DNA of 64,000 bases from Spongiactinospora rosea (GCF_003315795.1 NZ_QMEY01000002.1:1-64000); one strand, 5' to 3'. Positions 7,950 through 18,061 are shown, numbered from the stretch's first letter. Program-made: numbers and translations. Notes: a model not told the origin generated them from the letters alone.

Positions 7950-8432
7950 TTAGGGCTCTGGTCCAGTTTTCCCTGCGGTCCCACCGTGCTGACCTGTGGC
8001 CCGATGCTTAGCGTGAAGACGCCTGCGCACTACGGTAGCGGGCCATGTGCTTACTGAGTGAGGTTGCACTCCATCGGCGGCCATAGCTAGCGGGTACCCC
8101 AGACGTGCGGAGGCATCAGGCGGAGGCACGGTGCTGAACTGGCTGTAGTTCGTGGCAGGCACATCCCATACCAGGATTCGCCACTCGGTGTCGTAATCGT
8201 CTTCGAACAGGTAGTACTCCACGACTCCCGGAGCTGTGGCAACCAAGCCATCCAAGTAGGCGTTAAAGGTTGCACGACCGAAAGCTCGTGGGCTCCCTGA
8301 TGCGTTGTCCTCTACGCCACGCCCGACCAGCACATCGTCTACGTGTCCGTAGTGGCTAACCCATGTCCAGACATCGTGGTTCTTGTCCCTCGTTTGGATA
8401 ACGAAGGCATACTGGTTGCCAACCGAGCTCAT
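7950..8432 (-). CDS. Hypothetical protein
   Basis: The 160-residue frame has a believable globular N-terminal 120 residues rich in aromatic and acidic residues (YAFVIQTRDKNHDVWTWVSHYGH, then VEYYLFEDDYDTEWRILVWDVP). The final 40 residues turn basic and low-complexity, so the true 3' end may be disturbed by a frameshift. Base composition is visibly lower in GC than the surrounding genes, which suggests separate acquisition. The start at 8432 has AAAGG immediately before the ATG, too close for a standard ribosome binding site. I recognise no family. Confidence 0.45.
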   Translation of the reverse strand: MSSVGNQYAFVIQTRDKNHDVWTWVSHYGHVDDVLVGRGVEDNASGSPRAFGRATFNAYLDGLVATAPGVVEYYLFEDDYDTEWRILVWDVPATNYSQFSTVPPPDASARLGYPLAMAADGVQPHSVSTWPATVVRRRLHAKHRATGQHGGTAGKTGPEP

Positions 8433-8725
8433 CCTTTGAGTCTGGCCGCGGCCAGCCCATCACGTCGTCACTTCCATGTGAAAACGAGTGCGCAGTTACA
8501 ACAACCTGGCGCTGGCGTAGCACCGCGCAAGGTGCGATACGGCTCACCCCATGGCCGATGCGTGCAAAACTATACAGTCGAGGAGGTAGTCAGGTGCTAA
8601 CTAAGCAGCTGACGTCCGCCTTGAAGTCTAGGGCGGTGCCGCGCATGTCCGGTGGCCATCCAGATCTGTCGCACGACACCGCCCAACGTGGTTGGCGTTG
8701 AGCCAGGAGGTTGCACCCTCCAGGC

Positions 8726-8845
8726 TCAACGACCGACTCTGAGGATCACCTCCACCATGATCAGCACCACGCGGATCACGATCACCGCGATGTCCTGCGG
8801 TTTAGGCGGCTCCCAGCGCCGGTACCACGGCCGCTTCTTCTCCAT
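8726..8845 (-). CDS. 39-residue membrane peptide
   Basis: ATG 8845 is preceded by GAAGGG with eight-base spacing. The peptide begins MEKKRPWYRRWEPPKPQD, a basic aromatic cytoplasmic stretch, and ends in one hydrophobic helix (IAVIVIRVVLIMVEVILRVGR). The charge pattern and good ribosome binding site support a real small membrane protein. It lies between the methyltransferase pair and the conjugation module. No named family is known to me. Confidence 0.6.
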   Translation of the reverse strand: MEKKRPWYRRWEPPKPQDIAVIVIRVVLIMVEVILRVGR

Positions 8846-9511
8846 CTTGATCCCTTCTTCGACTGGGATCACCGACGGCTCTTGTGCCGGTCGATGCCCG
8901 CGCGGAGCCGACCGACACGATCGAGAAGACGCTTGGCCACTACAGTAAAGGAAGTCCTTAAGCTTCGTTGCCGACCAAGATCGCGAAAGCATTGGTTAGC
9001 TAACTACGCCATTTTGCTGTAAGTTCACACGGCTCCAACCAGGCGAAACATGAAGCGATCACGATCCACCACGGACGCTCGATGTGATCGATGTCACACC
9101 TTCCGACCCACAGTTCCTACGCATCGATAAGGCTTGGCTCTCGGCTCAACGTTCACCGGTTTAGCCGCACTCGGTCTATGTGAGGCACGGTCGTCACGAC
9201 CGCCGATGCGACAAAACGAGTGGTGCTCTATCCCGTCTCGTAGACGATCACACGCACCGCAATGGTTGACACAATCTATAGCTGCTCGCTTGAAGGGAGT
9301 GCTTGCGAGCAGGTCACCAAAAGCTTGGCGCACTTTACGCCATCTTGGGGCGGCCCCACAGAGTCTATCTATCACCGCTGGTCAGGCAGCCGATAGGACA
9401 GCGACGGCACCTTCACAGTGTCTGCGCATCCTCCTCCAGCGCTCCGTGTTCTCCCCAACCGCTGGTTGAGACCTGGATCAACCGATCCCGATCGACCCAC
9501 GGGGAGACATC
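8846..9511. other. Intergenic region ahead of conjugation module
   Basis: About 660 bp of comparatively AT-rich DNA with no supported gene. Candidate short frames on both strands lack ribosome binding sites. It probably carries the divergent promoters for the minus-strand small gene and for the plus-strand transfer operon; GGGGAGACATC immediately before 9512 is the ribosome binding site of the first transfer gene. Confidence 0.45.
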
Positions 9512-10291
9512 ATGGTCCTCGATCTGCATGACCACGCACCCTCGACGTACTTCAACGCCAACGCCCTCAGCGCGGCGGAGCGGGCGTTCCGGCTACTGAT
9601 CACAGGGCCGAGCCCGCTGTCGGTGGACGGCCATGCCATCGGGCACGGAGCGCCACAACGTCGGATCGATCTCGGGGAGCTGAAAGCGCTGCTGCTCTCC
9701 CCACAGGCTGGCGACGCGTTCAAGGACGCGGCCTGGGCGCACCTCGTATGGCAGGCGCGATCGGACGGCCCGGCGTGGGTGATCGGCTGCGTCGGGGTGG
9801 CGATGCCAGGGTTGAAGAACCTGGCAGGCCGGACCATACACGGCTGCCCGGCCCATGCGGCCGACGACATCGTTTCGGAGATGGTGACGGAGTTCGTCGC
9901 GCAACTCGGACGGATCGATCTCGACCGGCCGAACATCCTGCCCCGGCTGCTGATGTGGGCGAGGAAGGGCGCGCTGCGAGCCCGGGCGCGTGAGCTCGCC
10001 GCCGTCGAGGTGTGCGACCAGATACCGCAGCCGACGGCCACGCTTGCGGAGCCGTTTCTCGTGCTTGCCGAGGCCGTTCGGTGCCGGGTCATCTCCTGTG
10101 ATGAGGCGAAGCTGATCAACGCGACCCGCCTGGAAGGCCAGACGCTACGGGCCTACGCCGAAAGATCCGGGATTCCGGCGGACCGGCTGTACAAGCGGCG
10201 GCGTGCCGCCGAAACGCGCCTGGCCAGAGCGATCGAGGAGGGTCAAGTCTCGGTCACCTACGACGGGGCGGGCTCCAATCACCAGGGCTGA
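9512..10291 (+). CDS. Sigma-70-like helix-turn-helix protein at the head of the transfer module
   Basis: This 259-residue protein starts at ATG 9512 with GGGGAG upstream. Its C-terminal 60 residues (VISCDEAKLINATRLEGQTLRAYAERSGIP split around a turn, then KRRRAAETRLARAI) resemble sigma region 4 or a related helix-turn-helix. The middle part (DDIVSEMVTEFV, then RLLMWARKGALRARARE) resembles sigma region 2 loosely. Proteins of this sort often precede T4SS-like genes in actinomycete integrative elements. It may activate the following operon, but a true sigma function is unproven because the -10 recognition residues are not recognisable. Confidence 0.6.
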   Translation: MVLDLHDHAPSTYFNANALSAAERAFRLLITGPSPLSVDGHAIGHGAPQRRIDLGELKALLLSPQAGDAFKDAAWAHLVWQARSDGPAWVIGCVGVAMPGLKNLAGRTIHGCPAHAADDIVSEMVTEFVAQLGRIDLDRPNILPRLLMWARKGALRARARELAAVEVCDQIPQPTATLAEPFLVLAEAVRCRVISCDEAKLINATRLEGQTLRAYAERSGIPADRLYKRRRAAETRLARAIEEGQVSVTYDGAGSNHQG

Positions 10292-10466
10292 TCTGGTGGT
10301 TCATCCATGTCAGCCGTGGTCACGGGCCAGGGGTGGAGTTCCGGGGGTGGTCGCCCGTTCCCATCGAGCCCATCCTCACTCGTCCATCGAAGGAGGACAC
10401 CCATCCCGGACCGCTCCGGGCCCGTGATCACGGCCGTTCATGACTTCTCGATTTGGGGGCCGTTCC

Positions 10467-10844
10467 ATGAAGTCATCTCGGCCTGTACTCCGTGTTCCGG
10501 CACGAGCGAGCTGGACCCGGCGGGTCCTCGCGTCGCTGGTATGGACCGGCGGGTGCGCGGTGGTCGCATTGACCGTACCCGGGATCGCCGAGGCGGTGAC
10601 CGCCCTGGCCGCGCCCTCGCTCGCGCAGGTCATCACCAACCTGCGCAACGTGGTCGTCGGGCTGTTGGTCGGGCTGGCCACCCTGTTCTTCACCATCGGA
10701 GGCGTCCGCTACATCCTGGCCGGCGGCGACCCGAGCGAGGTCGAGGCCGCCAAGAAGACGCTGCGGTACGGCGCGATCGGGTACGGCGTCGCGGTACTCG
10801 CGCCTGTCCTGGTGCAACTGCTGAAGCAGATCGTGGGCTCCTGA
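10467..10844 (+). CDS. VirB2/TrbC-like pilin subunit
   Basis: ATG 10467 was chosen over the upstream ATG 10440 because GGGGGC lies six bases before it. The 125-residue product has an N-terminal signal/transmembrane segment (VLASLVWTGGCAVVALTVPG, with Ala-rich cleavage region near IAEAVTA) and two further hydrophobic helices flanking a short charged loop (GGDPSEVEAAKKTLRYG). That is the architecture of T4SS pilins and actinomycete homologues. One base separates it from the next gene, so they are one operon. Confidence 0.72.
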   Translation: MKSSRPVLRVPARASWTRRVLASLVWTGGCAVVALTVPGIAEAVTALAAPSLAQVITNLRNVVVGLLVGLATLFFTIGGVRYILAGGDPSEVEAAKKTLRYGAIGYGVAVLAPVLVQLLKQIVGS

Positions 10845-10845
10845 C

Positions 10846-12363
10846 ATGGCAGCCACCCATCGGAAAACGGCCAGGCTGCTTATCCTTCTGGCGATCGGCG
10901 TCGCGATCGCCTCGATCCTGATCGGCGGGCACGCGCACGCCACCACTCCGACGCCGACTCCGACACCGGTGCCTTCGCCCAGCCCGGCCCCGGCACCATC
11001 GAGCGTGCCGCCCGGGCAGGAGTGCGGGTTGTTCGACGTGGCGTGCAAGGCCCGCGAGGCCGTCGATGGGTGGTTCGCGCATCTGGTGAAGTCGGCGGCC
11101 AAGCCGGTGTTCGACATGCTCGGGACGAGTGTGCTGGCCACACCGGAGCTGACCGCCCCCGAGATGGCACGGGTCAAGCAACTGTGGGACGTGTCGCGGA
11201 CGATCGCCAACACCTCCTTCGTCCTGCTGGTGACCGCCGCGGGCGTACTGCTCATGACCGGACAGACACTGCCCGGCCAGACCTCGCCACGGGAACTGCT
11301 GCCCCGGCTGGTATGGACGTTCCTGGCCGCAAACCTCAGCCTGACCGCGATCGGCCACGCGATCAGCCTGGCCAACGGTCTGAGCCAGGCGTTCCTCGCC
11401 GACGGGGCGGGCCGCCTCGATCCCGAGTCGGTGTTCAAGGTCATGGGCGGGACGATCCTGGCCGGGATCGCCACCGAAGGCGTGTTCTTCGCGATCGTGG
11501 CACTGGCCGTGGTCATCTTGGCGGTCGGGGTGGTGTTCACCTACGTCGTACGGCTCGCGCTCACCATGGTCCTGATCGCCGCCGCACCCCTTGCGTTGAT
11601 CTTCCACGCGCTGCCGATGACCGACGGACTGGCCCGGCTGTGGTGGCGGGCGATCACGGGCCTGCTGGCCATCCAGGTCTGCCAGTCACTCGTACTGGTC
11701 ACCGCCCTGCACCTGCTGTTCTCCGACAACCCCGCCCCGAACGCCGCCGCGTTCTGGATCCCGACCACGGCCGACCTGATGGATCTCCTCATGGCCGTGT
11801 GCCTGCTGTTCGTCCTGCTCAAGATCCCCGGCTGGGTCGCACGGACCATCTGGCAAGCGGGCAAGCCCCGGATGCTCACCCGTCTGGTGTCATCCCTGAT
11901 CATCTATCGCGGGCTCGGCATGCTGCTCGGCAAACGCGCCGCCGAACCTCGTACCGGACCACCACCACCGCCCCCGCCGAACAGTGGTGGAGGAAACCGG
12001 CCTGGTGGGCCTCCTCCGGGTGGCCCGCCCAGCGCAGGCCCACCAAGTAGTGGTTCGGGTCCGGCTGCGGGTGGCCCGCACGCCGGAGTACCACGCCGCC
12101 CCCGCCATCCATCCGGAACCCCGTCCAAGACGGCCACCCCGGGCGACGACCGCGACGGAAACACCCGGGTAAGACGTCCCGATCAACCGCCCCATGGCGA
12201 CCAGCCAGGGCATCACACCCGGCCGCCGGTACGCCGCGCACCCCAGCCGGTCCCGCGCCCATCAGCGCCACGTCACCCAACGAGCGGCCCGCCGCCGGTC
12301 ACGGTACGGCTCCAAGCGCCCCGCCCGCGTAGAAAGGCAGAACGTCGTGCGCCACGCAAGTAA
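10846..12363 (+). CDS. VirB6/TrbL-like polytopic transfer protein
   Basis: The 505-residue protein starts with a signal-like helix (LLILLAIGVAIASILIGGHAHA), followed by a Thr/Pro linker and a membrane domain from about 80 to 350 with at least six hydrophobic helices. The pattern resembles VirB6/TrbL inner-membrane channel components. The C-terminal 140 residues are very rich in Pro, Gly and Arg and are probably disordered and cytoplasmic. The end overlaps the next gene by 17 bp. It would form the inner-membrane pore with the VirB3- and VirB4-like products that follow. Confidence 0.75.
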   Translation: MAATHRKTARLLILLAIGVAIASILIGGHAHATTPTPTPTPVPSPSPAPAPSSVPPGQECGLFDVACKAREAVDGWFAHLVKSAAKPVFDMLGTSVLATPELTAPEMARVKQLWDVSRTIANTSFVLLVTAAGVLLMTGQTLPGQTSPRELLPRLVWTFLAANLSLTAIGHAISLANGLSQAFLADGAGRLDPESVFKVMGGTILAGIATEGVFFAIVALAVVILAVGVVFTYVVRLALTMVLIAAAPLALIFHALPMTDGLARLWWRAITGLLAIQVCQSLVLVTALHLLFSDNPAPNAAAFWIPTTADLMDLLMAVCLLFVLLKIPGWVARTIWQAGKPRMLTRLVSSLIIYRGLGMLLGKRAAEPRTGPPPPPPPNSGGGNRPGGPPPGGPPSAGPPSSGSGPAAGGPHAGVPRRPRHPSGTPSKTATPGDDRDGNTRVRRPDQPPHGDQPGHHTRPPVRRAPQPVPRPSAPRHPTSGPPPVTVRLQAPRPRRKAERRAPRK

Positions 12364-13276
12364 GGAACGCCTGGTCGCGAGAATCCCGGCCGACGTGGAA
12401 ATGCCCGACAAGGTGATCGCGAACCTCACCGTCCGGCAGGCCGCGATCTTCGCCGGAACCGGAATCCTGGCCGCCTGGGTGTACCTCATGGCCGGTCACC
12501 GCCTGCCCGTCCCGGTACTCGCCGCCATGATCCTGCCGCTGATCGCCGCCGGATCCGCCCTGGCACTCGGCCAGCGCGACGGACTCGGCCTCGACCGCCT
12601 CTGCCTGCACGCCCTCGCTCACCTGCGAAGCAACCGCAAACTCATCACGACCGAGGAAGGAGTCCCCGAACCGCCGGCCTGGTGCCGAGCCAAAGGCCGA
12701 CTGCCAGGGGCACTACGGCTCCCCGTCCGGGCGATCCGCGAAGACGGCGTCATGGAACTGGCCCAAGGCGGCACCGCCGCCATCGTCCGCGCCGGAACCG
12801 TGCCCTTCGGCCTGCGAACCGCCGAGGAGCAAGCAGCATTGGTCGGCGTCTTCGCCGGATGGCTCAACTCCCTCGACGCACCCGTGCAGATCCTTCTCCA
12901 GGCCCGCCCGGTCAACCTGTCCGACCACGCCGAACGGATCACCGCCACCGCCGCCCACCTGCCCGATCCCGCGCTGGAACAGGCGGCACGCCAGCACGCC
13001 GCGTTCCTCACCGACCTGGCCACCACCCGGGAACTACTGACCCGCGACGTCCTCGTCGTCGTCCGTCACCACGACACCGCCCGCCGCGACAGCTCAGCGG
13101 CGATCACGGCCCGCCGCGCGGACGAAACCGCCCGTTCCCTGTGCGCCCTCGGCGTCCACGCCGAGGTCATGGACGCCGACGAGGCCCGCGACCTGCTGGT
13201 GCGTTCCCTGTCACCAAGCCAAGCCGGAACCGCCCGCCCCGATGAGCTGATCACCTGTGGAGAAGACGCCTCATGA
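12347..13276 (+). CDS. PrgI-family (VirB3-like) transfer protein
   Basis: The GTG at 12347 was chosen; AAAGG lies ahead of it and a longer frame back to 12194 is only the shadow of the Pro-rich tail of the previous gene. Residues 8-75 match the PrgI pattern: short basic N-terminus (RIPADVEMPDKVIANLTVRQ), then two membrane helices (AAIFAGTGILAAWVYLM and LAAMILPLIAAGSALAL). PrgI proteins are Gram-positive VirB3 counterparts. A long soluble C-terminal domain of about 190 residues follows, as in actinomycete versions. The gene overlaps the VirB4 gene by ATGA. Confidence 0.75.
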   Translation: MRHASKERLVARIPADVEMPDKVIANLTVRQAAIFAGTGILAAWVYLMAGHRLPVPVLAAMILPLIAAGSALALGQRDGLGLDRLCLHALAHLRSNRKLITTEEGVPEPPAWCRAKGRLPGALRLPVRAIREDGVMELAQGGTAAIVRAGTVPFGLRTAEEQAALVGVFAGWLNSLDAPVQILLQARPVNLSDHAERITATAAHLPDPALEQAARQHAAFLTDLATTRELLTRDVLVVVRHHDTARRDSSAAITARRADETARSLCALGVHAEVMDADEARDLLVRSLSPSQAGTARPDELITCGEDAS

Positions 13277-14952
13277 AGTTCACCCGACACGCCGACAACA
13301 CCCTGCCCGGCCCCTCCTCACTCAAGGTCAACGCACGCTCGATCGAGTTCCCCGACGGGACATGCGCCTCATTCGCCATCGCCGGATACCCGCGCGAGGT
13401 CGGCGCAGGCTGGCTCGAACCACTGACCGGCTACCCCGGCCATCTCGACGTGTCTCTGCACATCGAGCCCGTCCCCCCGCTGATCGCCGCCCAACGCCTA
13501 CGCCGCCAGCTCGCCCGCCTGGACTCGGCCCGTACCGCGGACTTCGCCACCGAAGCAGCCGCCGACGACGCCGCAGAGCTCGCCGCCTCCCTCGCCCGAG
13601 GCCACGGCCGCCTGTTCCGCGTCGGCCTCTACCTCACCGTCCACGCCACCGACCCCGGCCAACTCGAAGCCGAAGTCCAGCACGTCAAAACACTCGCCGC
13701 ATCGCTCCTGCTCGACGCCCAGCCAACGACCTTCCGCGCTCTGCAAGGCTGGACGGCCACCCTCCCCCTCGCCACCGACACACTCAAAACCCGCCGGACC
13801 TTCGACACCTCCGCACTCGCCGCCGCCTTCCCGTTCGCCTCCCCCGACCTGCGCCCCAGGCTCGGCGACACACCGGTACTCCTCGGCCTGAACGCCTACT
13901 CCTCCGGCATCGTGCTGTGGGACCGCTTCGCCCACGACAACCACAACTCCGTGACCATCGCCCGATCCGGAGCAGGCAAGTCCTACCTCACCAAACTCGA
14001 AGTACTACGGCTCCTCTTCCACCAGGTCCAGGTGTGCGTCGTCGATCCCGAAGACGAGTACCGTCGCCTGGCCAACGCCGTCGGCGGAACCCTCCTCGGC
14101 CTCGGCACGCCCGGCGTGTGCTTCAACCCCTTCGACCTGCCCGAGGACGCCGAAGACGACGCCCTCGACCGCCGCGCGATGTTCCTGCAAACCCTCGTCG
14201 CCACCATGCTCGGCGAACCGCTCACCGCCGCGACCAAAGCCGTCCTCGACAAGGCCGTGATCGCCACCTACGCGGCAGCCGGCATCACCTCCGACCGGCG
14301 CACCTGGAAGCGTCCCGCGCCGCTGCTGGCCGATCTGGCGACGATGCTGGAGGCTACGGATGCGTCCGAGCTGGCGGTACGGCTCGCCCCGTACATCTCC
14401 GGCTCCTACCGAAGCCTGTTCTCCGGCCCCACCACCACCCGCCCGGACGGCCACCTGATCGTGTTCTCCCTGCGGGACCTGCCCGAGGAGACCCGCCCGG
14501 TCGGCATGCTCCTCGCGCTGGACGCGATCTGGCGTCGCGTGTCCAACCCGGCCGACCGGCGCCGCCGCCTGGTCGTCGTGGACGAGGCATGGACGCTCAT
14601 GCGCGAGCACGAAGGAGCCAGATTCCTCTATCGCCTCGCGAAGTCCGCCCGTAAACACTGGACCGGGCTCGCCGTCGTCACCCAGGACGCCGCCGACCTC
14701 CTCGGCTCCGACCTCGGAAAGGCCGTCGTAGCCAACGCCGCCACCCAGATCCTGCTCCGCCAAGCCCCGCAGGCCATCGACGAGATCGCCGAAGCCTTCA
14801 ACCTCACCGAAGGCGAACGTCTCTTCCTCCTCTCGGCCGGCCAAGGCGAGGGCCTGGTCTGCGGCGGTACCGGAGACCGCGCCGCCTTCTACGCCGTCGC
14901 CGACACGTCCGAACACGCCCTCGCCACCACCGACCCAGCCGAACTCCCATGA
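13273..14952 (+). CDS. VirB4/TraC-type secretion ATPase
   Basis: This 559-residue ATPase has Walker A ARSGAGKSY near residue 230 and Walker B RLVVVDEAW near 433, then a Gln-containing sensor (LAVVTQDAADL), typical of VirB4/TraC proteins. It would energise pilus assembly and substrate transfer at the membrane. The start ATG 13273 overlaps the previous stop as ATGA and its own stop overlaps the next start the same way, so the four central transfer genes are translationally coupled. Length is short for VirB4 (often 700-800), mostly from a reduced N-terminal domain. Confidence 0.87.
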   Translation: MKFTRHADNTLPGPSSLKVNARSIEFPDGTCASFAIAGYPREVGAGWLEPLTGYPGHLDVSLHIEPVPPLIAAQRLRRQLARLDSARTADFATEAAADDAAELAASLARGHGRLFRVGLYLTVHATDPGQLEAEVQHVKTLAASLLLDAQPTTFRALQGWTATLPLATDTLKTRRTFDTSALAAAFPFASPDLRPRLGDTPVLLGLNAYSSGIVLWDRFAHDNHNSVTIARSGAGKSYLTKLEVLRLLFHQVQVCVVDPEDEYRRLANAVGGTLLGLGTPGVCFNPFDLPEDAEDDALDRRAMFLQTLVATMLGEPLTAATKAVLDKAVIATYAAAGITSDRRTWKRPAPLLADLATMLEATDASELAVRLAPYISGSYRSLFSGPTTTRPDGHLIVFSLRDLPEETRPVGMLLALDAIWRRVSNPADRRRRLVVVDEAWTLMREHEGARFLYRLAKSARKHWTGLAVVTQDAADLLGSDLGKAVVANAATQILLRQAPQAIDEIAEAFNLTEGERLFLLSAGQGEGLVCGGTGDRAAFYAVADTSEHALATTDPAELP

Positions 14953-17192
14953 ACCTGCTCAAATGGCGGCGGCGCAACGCCCGCCTGGTCGAGATCGCCG
15001 TCCCTCCGCACGTCGAGCCCGGCAGCGCCGTCGCCTGGTGGTCCCAGATCATGGGCCTGCTCGCCCCACGCTGGAAGCGCGCCCTGTACGGACAGCCACA
15101 TCTGTCCTGGGAGTACGTAGCCGATTCCGCACAAGTCCGCGTCCAGGTCTGGGTACCGGGCCCCGTCCCACCCGGACTGGTCGAAAAGGCCATCCGGTCG
15201 GCGTGGCCCGGCGCGACCGTGACCACCCGCCCCGCCGTACCGCCCATACCACGCGCGGCCACCACATCACGCGGACGCATGGTCCTGGCCCGCCCCGACC
15301 ACTACCCGCTCACCGCCACGCACAGCGGCGACCCGCTACGCGCCCTGCTCGGCGCACTGTCAGGACTGCGCCCAGGCGAACACGCCGCCGTCCAAATCAC
15401 CGCCCGCCCGATCACCGGACGCCGCCTGTCCGCCGCCCACCGCGCCGCCTCAGCCCTCCGCAACGGCACATCCAGCACCCTCCGCGGGGACCTGTTCGAC
15501 CTGATCACACCAGGTAGCCCGAGCCGCACCCGACCGACCGACCTGGCGCGGATGTTCCCCGAACGCGCCGAAGAGATCCGCGCCATCCTCGCCAAAGCCA
15601 ACCAGCCCCGCTTCGCCGTACAAATCTCCTACGCCGTCACCAGCGACCGAGAAGACGCCCAAGCCCGCACACGCGGACGCGCCCACGAGATCGCCGCAAC
15701 ATTCGCCCTGTACGCCTCCGGCCACCAATACCTACGCCGCCGACGCAGCTACACGGTCAGCCGCCGCATGACCACCGGCTACCTCCTGAGCGTCAGCGAA
15801 CTCGCCGCCATCGCCCACCTCCCCTACGACCCGGCCGCCCCCGGCATCACCCGCGCCGGAGCCCGCCCCGTCCCACCATCGCCCGACGTCCCCGCCCAAG
15901 GCCCGGACGTCCGCATCCTGGGCGACGCCGAAACCGGCCACCCCCGCCCGGTCGGCGTCACCGTGCCCGCCGCCCGCCACCACCTGCACGTACTCGGTCA
16001 GACCGGCGTCGGCAAGTCCACCTTCCTGGCCAACCTCATCCTCTCCGACGCCCACACCGGCCGAGGCGTCCTCGTCATCGACCCCAAAGGCGACCTCATC
16101 GACGACGTCCTCGACCGTCTCCCCGAACGCGCCATCACCCGAACAGTCCTGTTCGACCCAGCCGAACCCGGCAACCCGCCCTGCTTCAACGTCCTCGCCG
16201 GACCCGACCCAGCATTCGCCGTCGACTCGATCGTCACGATCTTCCACCGCTGTTTCGCCTCGTCCTGGGGCCCGCGCCTGGACGACCTCATGCGTTCGGC
16301 CTGCCTCACCATGGTCCGCGCCCAAGGCCACAGGGCCACCCTCGCTGACGTCCCCAAACTGCTCACCGACACCGCGTTCCGCGCCCGGATCACCGGCCGC
16401 CTCGACGACGAGCTGCTGCGCGGCTTCTGGTCCGCCTACGACGAACTGTCCCCCGCCGCCCGCGCCACCGTGATCAGCCCCGTCATGAACAAACTGCGAG
16501 CCGTACTCCTCCGCCCCTTCGTCCGCGACGCCCTGTCCGGCGGCCCATCGACCTTCGACCTGGCCCGCACCCTGGACACCGGCGGCCTGGTCCTGGCCCG
16601 CCTCCCCAAGGGCGTACTCGGCGAGGACGCCGCCCGTCTCTTCGGCTCTCTCCTCCTCGCCCACACCTGGCAGGCCATCACCCCACGCGTCCGCCTGCCC
16701 GAACACGAACGCCGCGACGCCGCCGCCTACATCGACGAGGCCCACAACTTCCTCAACATGCCCGTTTCGATCAGCGACCTACTGGCCGAGGCCCGCGCCT
16801 ACCGCTTCTCGCTCACCCTCGCCCACCAGCACCTTTCCCAGCTCCCCAAGGACCTCCGCGAGGCCGTCTCCGCCGACGCCCGCAACAAGATCTACTTCGC
16901 CGCCTCGCCCGAAGACGCCCACGACCTCGCCCGCCACGTCGGCCCGGTCCTGACATCGCACGACCTGTCCCACCTCGGCGCGTACCAGGCCGCCGGGCGC
17001 GTCATGACCGCCAAAGGCAGCCAATCCCCCGCCTTCACCTTCCGCACCCGCCCGCTCCCCGCGCCCGTCCCCGGCCGTCAGCAAGCCGTCCGAGCCGCCT
17101 CCCGTACCGCCCACACCCGCGAGACAGCGACCAAACCCAAGCTCCACCTCTCGACCGACCCACGCCGAGCCCACGAGGAGAGCACCCGATGA
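14949..17192 (+). CDS. HerA/VirD4-type conjugative coupling ATPase
   Basis: The 747-residue protein has Walker A GQTGVGKST near residue 353 and Walker B AAYIDEAHNF near 595, with the VIDPKGDLIDDV block downstream of Walker A that is characteristic of VirD4/TraG and HerA-like pumps. The N-terminal 340 residues form a separate domain with VirB4-like strands but no clear membrane helix, so it may dock to the membrane through PrgI or VirB6. It probably brings DNA to the channel. ATGA overlaps at both ends put it in the same translational unit as its neighbours. Confidence 0.85.
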   Translation: MNLLKWRRRNARLVEIAVPPHVEPGSAVAWWSQIMGLLAPRWKRALYGQPHLSWEYVADSAQVRVQVWVPGPVPPGLVEKAIRSAWPGATVTTRPAVPPIPRAATTSRGRMVLARPDHYPLTATHSGDPLRALLGALSGLRPGEHAAVQITARPITGRRLSAAHRAASALRNGTSSTLRGDLFDLITPGSPSRTRPTDLARMFPERAEEIRAILAKANQPRFAVQISYAVTSDREDAQARTRGRAHEIAATFALYASGHQYLRRRRSYTVSRRMTTGYLLSVSELAAIAHLPYDPAAPGITRAGARPVPPSPDVPAQGPDVRILGDAETGHPRPVGVTVPAARHHLHVLGQTGVGKSTFLANLILSDAHTGRGVLVIDPKGDLIDDVLDRLPERAITRTVLFDPAEPGNPPCFNVLAGPDPAFAVDSIVTIFHRCFASSWGPRLDDLMRSACLTMVRAQGHRATLADVPKLLTDTAFRARITGRLDDELLRGFWSAYDELSPAARATVISPVMNKLRAVLLRPFVRDALSGGPSTFDLARTLDTGGLVLARLPKGVLGEDAARLFGSLLLAHTWQAITPRVRLPEHERRDAAAYIDEAHNFLNMPVSISDLLAEARAYRFSLTLAHQHLSQLPKDLREAVSADARNKIYFAASPEDAHDLARHVGPVLTSHDLSHLGAYQAAGRVMTAKGSQSPAFTFRTRPLPAPVPGRQQAVRAASRTAHTRETATKPKLHLSTDPRRAHEESTR

Positions 17193-18061
17193 CCCGAACC
17201 ACCACACCCCGCCGCCTGATCCCCTCCCGGCGCCCACGCCACCGCCTCGCCCAGGCCCTCATCGCCGACCTCGCCGAACGCCTCACCCCACGAGACACCG
17301 AAATCCTCGACGCCGTCTGGGAACACCGCGTGCTCACCACCGACCAACTCAGCGCGATCTTCTTCCCCAGCGTCCACCGCGCCCGCCACCGTCTCCTCGC
17401 CCTCCACGAACTCCGCGCCCTCGACCGCTTCCGCCCCTGGGCCCCCACCGGAAGCCGTCCTTGGCATTGGTATCTCGGCCCGGCCGGCGCCCACCACCTC
17501 GCCGCCCAACGCGGCATCACCCCGGCCGAACTCCGCTACCGCCCCGACTCCGCCGCCGCGATCGCACTCTCCTCCCGCCTGACCCACCAGGTCGGCGTCA
17601 ACGAGTTCTTCACGCAGCTCCACGCCACAGCCCGCCGTACGGAAGGTTCCGCCGTCACCGCATGGTGGCCCGAACGCCGCTGCGCCGCCCTGTGGGGCGA
17701 CCTCGCCCGCCCCGACGCCTACGGCCGCTGGACCGAGAACGAGTACACCCTCGACTTCTTCCTCGAACACGACACCGGCACCGAGTCACTGTCCCGAGTC
17801 GTGGCCAAACTCGACGGCTACGCCGCCCTCGCCGAAGCCACGGGCATCACGACCCCCGTACTGTTCTGGCTGCCCAACCCCACCCGCGAAGCCAACCTGC
17901 GCAAACTGATGATCAGCCCGGCCGTCCCGGTGGCCACCGCCGGACACACCCCCGCAACGGCGCCTGACGGCCCCGCTGGCCCCGCATGGCTACCCGCCGG
18001 ATCATCGGGACCCCGCCGCCGCCTGATCGCCCTACGCGACGCGTGGGACCCCACCGCATGA
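17189..18061 (+). CDS. Replication-relaxation family winged-helix protein
   Basis: Residues 20-110 contain a winged helix (RDTEILDAVWEHRVLTTDQL, then RARHRLLALHELRALDRF) and a W-rich wing, followed by a nuclease-fold-like domain ending with DFFLEHDTGTE and VVAKLDGY. This is the pattern of the replication-relaxation family found with conjugative elements in actinomycetes and other Gram-positives. It may bind oriT or the element's replication origin and substitute for a MobC-type accessory factor. Coupled to both neighbours by four-base overlaps. Confidence 0.82.
   Translation: MTRTTTPRRLIPSRRPRHRLAQALIADLAERLTPRDTEILDAVWEHRVLTTDQLSAIFFPSVHRARHRLLALHELRALDRFRPWAPTGSRPWHWYLGPAGAHHLAAQRGITPAELRYRPDSAAAIALSSRLTHQVGVNEFFTQLHATARRTEGSAVTAWWPERRCAALWGDLARPDAYGRWTENEYTLDFFLEHDTGTESLSRVVAKLDGYAALAEATGITTPVLFWLPNPTREANLRKLMISPAVPVATAGHTPATAPDGPAGPAWLPAGSSGPRRRLIALRDAWDPTA

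Noticed and set aside
13257..14654. 465-residue Arg/Pro-rich plus-strand frame overlapping the VirB4 gene
   Set aside because: Out-of-frame shadow of VirB4, which has clear Walker motifs; high-GC third-position bias produces such frames.
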